From positions 1 to 7,767 of the forward strand of contig CAKVCP010000104.1 of NCBI GenBank assembly GCA_934725735.1: a DNA stretch of 7,767 nucleotides, written 5' to 3'. The translations under genes and the position numbers were made by a program. This DNA is from an uncultured Thermoguttaceae bacterium (GTDB lineage: Bacteria; Planctomycetota; Planctomycetia; Pirellulales; Thermoguttaceae). This document shows, in pieces, positions 6,399 to 7,767 of the stretch (position 1 is the first letter of the stretch; each line of letters opens with the position of its first letter). The notes beneath the pieces were generated by a model. It had not been told where the DNA came from and searched no databases. It saw only the letters and a program-made list of their open reading frames with translations.

Positions 6399-7583
6399 AT
6401 GTCGCGAACGCTTGCTTGCTCGTTCCTCGCCACGCGGCGCCAATTCATTGTTCGATCCCTTTTCGGCGCGGCCTTGAGCGCCTTCTTTATAGACGTCGCC
6501 TCGACGTCGGCGCAGGAGGCGGACGCCTTCCTTAAAAAGGAAACGGTCTTGCTTCTTCCCCCAGGAAAAGACAATCCGCGCAACAGCGAGGGAGACTTCA
6601 TTCGCCTCAAAACAGGCGAGATCCTTTTCGTCTACACGCGGTATTACGCCTCTTCGGCCAACGACGACGCCCCCGCGCGCCTCGTCTCAAGAATTGCGGA
6701 TTCCGAAGGTCGAAATTGGTCGTCCGACGACGCGCTTATTCTCGAAAATGAAGGGCGACTCAACGTGATGTCCGTTACCTTGTTACGCTTCCCGGACGAC
6801 TCAATCGCTCTCTTTTATCTAGTTAAAGACGCACCGGGGGATTGCAGACCTTATCTGCGCTTCTCGCGCGACGAGGGAAAGACATGGTCTGAAAGAACCT
6901 CTATCACCGACGTCCCAACTTATAATGTGCTCAATAATTCTCGGGTTGTAATCCTCTCCAATGGGAGAATTCTCGTTCCCGTCGCTCGGCATGGCGCGTT
7001 GGTAGAGGGAAAATTTCAATGGGACTCCAAGGCGCTTCTATCCTGTTACATCTCAGACGACCAGGGAGTCTCATGGAAACAAAGCCGCGTCGTTCCCAAC
7101 CCGTTCTCCCATCTCTTTCAGGAGCCGGGAGTTGTTGAACTAGCCGACGGTCGGATTTTAATGACGATTAGGAACGAATGCGGGCGTCAGCTTTTCTCCT
7201 ATTCCCAAGACGCAGGCGAAACGTGGTCCACTCCCGAACCGTCGCCCCTCGTATCCCCTCTTTCCCCCGCGTCGATAAAGCGTCTTCCTCAGAGCGATCT
7301 GCTTGTCGCTGTCTGGAACGAATCCCCCAAGACAAGAGATCCGCTCGCCCTGGCAATATTAGACGCCAAGGGGGAGAGAATTCTCGCCAAAATGATTCTC
7401 GACGCCGCCGATGGAGACGGAAAACGCGGGTTCTGCTATCCGGCGCTCTTCTTTCTAAATCCGACGAGTCTTCTGGTCGGATATTGCAACGGCGACGGCG
7501 CTTACGCCTTAAATTCTTCAAAAATCATTCGCGTCGATTTGAGCGCCCTCGTTAAGGAAGCCATGGACAAGATAGAGAGATAA
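6399..7583 (+). CDS. BNR/Asp-box sialidase-superfamily protein with Tat signal, second paralogue
   Basis: This 394-residue paralogue of the preceding gene is collinear with it over the whole propeller. For example, 21 of 26 residues match in the stretch around NPRNSEGDFIRL, and 16 of 20 around GDCRPYLR. Asp boxes are SRDEGKTW (156-163), SDDQGVSW (219-226) and SQDAGETW (269-276); the first box is degenerate, ADSEGRNW (100-107). Matching candidate catalytic residues are Arg61, Glu242, Arg258, Arg313 and Tyr347. The N-terminus carries a twin-arginine motif, TRRQFIV (12-18), a hydrophobic run to about 31, and a likely cleavage after STSA (35-38). This implies folded export by the Tat system, unlike its neighbour. 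AAGGAG (6388-6393) sits 5 nt before the ATG. Synonymous sites differ widely between the two copies, so the duplication is not recent. The ligand is a glycan by family, unspecified. Confidence 0.9.
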   Translation: MSRTLACSFLATRRQFIVRSLFGAALSAFFIDVASTSAQEADAFLKKETVLLLPPGKDNPRNSEGDFIRLKTGEILFVYTRYYASSANDDAPARLVSRIADSEGRNWSSDDALILENEGRLNVMSVTLLRFPDDSIALFYLVKDAPGDCRPYLRFSRDEGKTWSERTSITDVPTYNVLNNSRVVILSNGRILVPVARHGALVEGKFQWDSKALLSCYISDDQGVSWKQSRVVPNPFSHLFQEPGVVELADGRILMTIRNECGRQLFSYSQDAGETWSTPEPSPLVSPLSPASIKRLPQSDLLVAVWNESPKTRDPLALAILDAKGERILAKMILDAADGDGKRGFCYPALFFLNPTSLLVGYCNGDGAYALNSSKIIRVDLSALVKEAMDKIER

Positions 7584-7627
7584 AATCTTGCGCCTAATCG
7601 ACATTACTCGCTCGAGGAGAACCCGAT

Positions 7628-7767
7628 ATGTCAAACCATAAATCCGACGTCCAACTTTCCCGCCGTTCATTTCTTTCGCAAAGCGTCCTTGGCGCGGGGC
7701 TTCTCTGCCTTCCCTCTTCCATGTTTAAAATTTCCGAGCTCCATGCGGAAGAGGAAGACAATAGCGT
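7628..7767 (+). CDS. N-terminus of a Tat-exported protein, cut by the window edge
   Basis: Only the first 46 codons are in the window, ending after HAEEEDNS. They form a near-ideal twin-arginine signal peptide: polar MSNHKSDVQL, SRRSFLS (residues 11-17), a hydrophobic run through about residue 32, and a probable cleavage after ELHA (residue 40). AGGAGA (7615-7620) lies 7 nt before the ATG, and the gap from the previous stop is 44 nt, so it likely belongs to the same operon. The mature part is too short to name. A third BNR-repeat paralogue is possible, as the layout (Tat signal, short acidic linker) resembles the gene before it, but a Tat-dependent oxidoreductase or other hydrolase fits equally. 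Confidence 0.85.
   Translation, partial: MSNHKSDVQLSRRSFLSQSVLGAGLLCLPSSMFKISELHAEEEDNS

Overview
The window looks like chromosomal DNA of a Gram-negative-type bacterium of roughly balanced GC. The best guess is a planctomycete or related PVC bacterium, perhaps host- or gut-associated. This rests on recall of similar paired BNR-repeat proteins, frequent Tat signals and secreted glycan-active proteins in that group. No rRNA or other marker settles it. No mobile elements, tRNA genes or CRISPR repeats were seen.

Left block (1-1573, + strand): the 3' end of ispG (last iron-sulfur enzyme of the MEP isoprenoid pathway, step before IspH) is followed after 16 nt by an exported GHL10/DUF187-type glycosyl hydrolase-like protein. 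A perfect 15-bp hairpin with a T-run closes this unit. A convergent C39-like cysteine peptidase gene (1581-2252, - strand) ends 55 bp from the hydrolase stop.

Middle block (2253-3722): a divergent intergenic region carries a strong sigma70-type promoter (TTGACG-17-TAAAAT, with an A-rich tract upstream). It drives a stand-alone DegT/DnrJ/EryC1/StrS-family sugar aminotransferase that has its own intrinsic terminator.

Right block (3896-7767, + strand): four co-directional genes with gaps of 82, 30 and 44 nt. They are a single-pass membrane protein with a long low-complexity outer tail, two tandem diverged BNR/Asp-box sialidase-superfamily paralogues, and the start of another Tat-exported protein cut by the window edge. 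The first paralogue has a plain hydrophobic N-terminus and the second a twin-arginine signal, so they probably leave the cytoplasm by different routes. This block looks like an operon for extracytoplasmic glycan processing. The substrate cannot be read from the sequence, because the classical sialidase FRIP motif is not present. No wholly new system can be demonstrated. The most unusual pieces are the paralogue pair and the disordered membrane protein in front of it.
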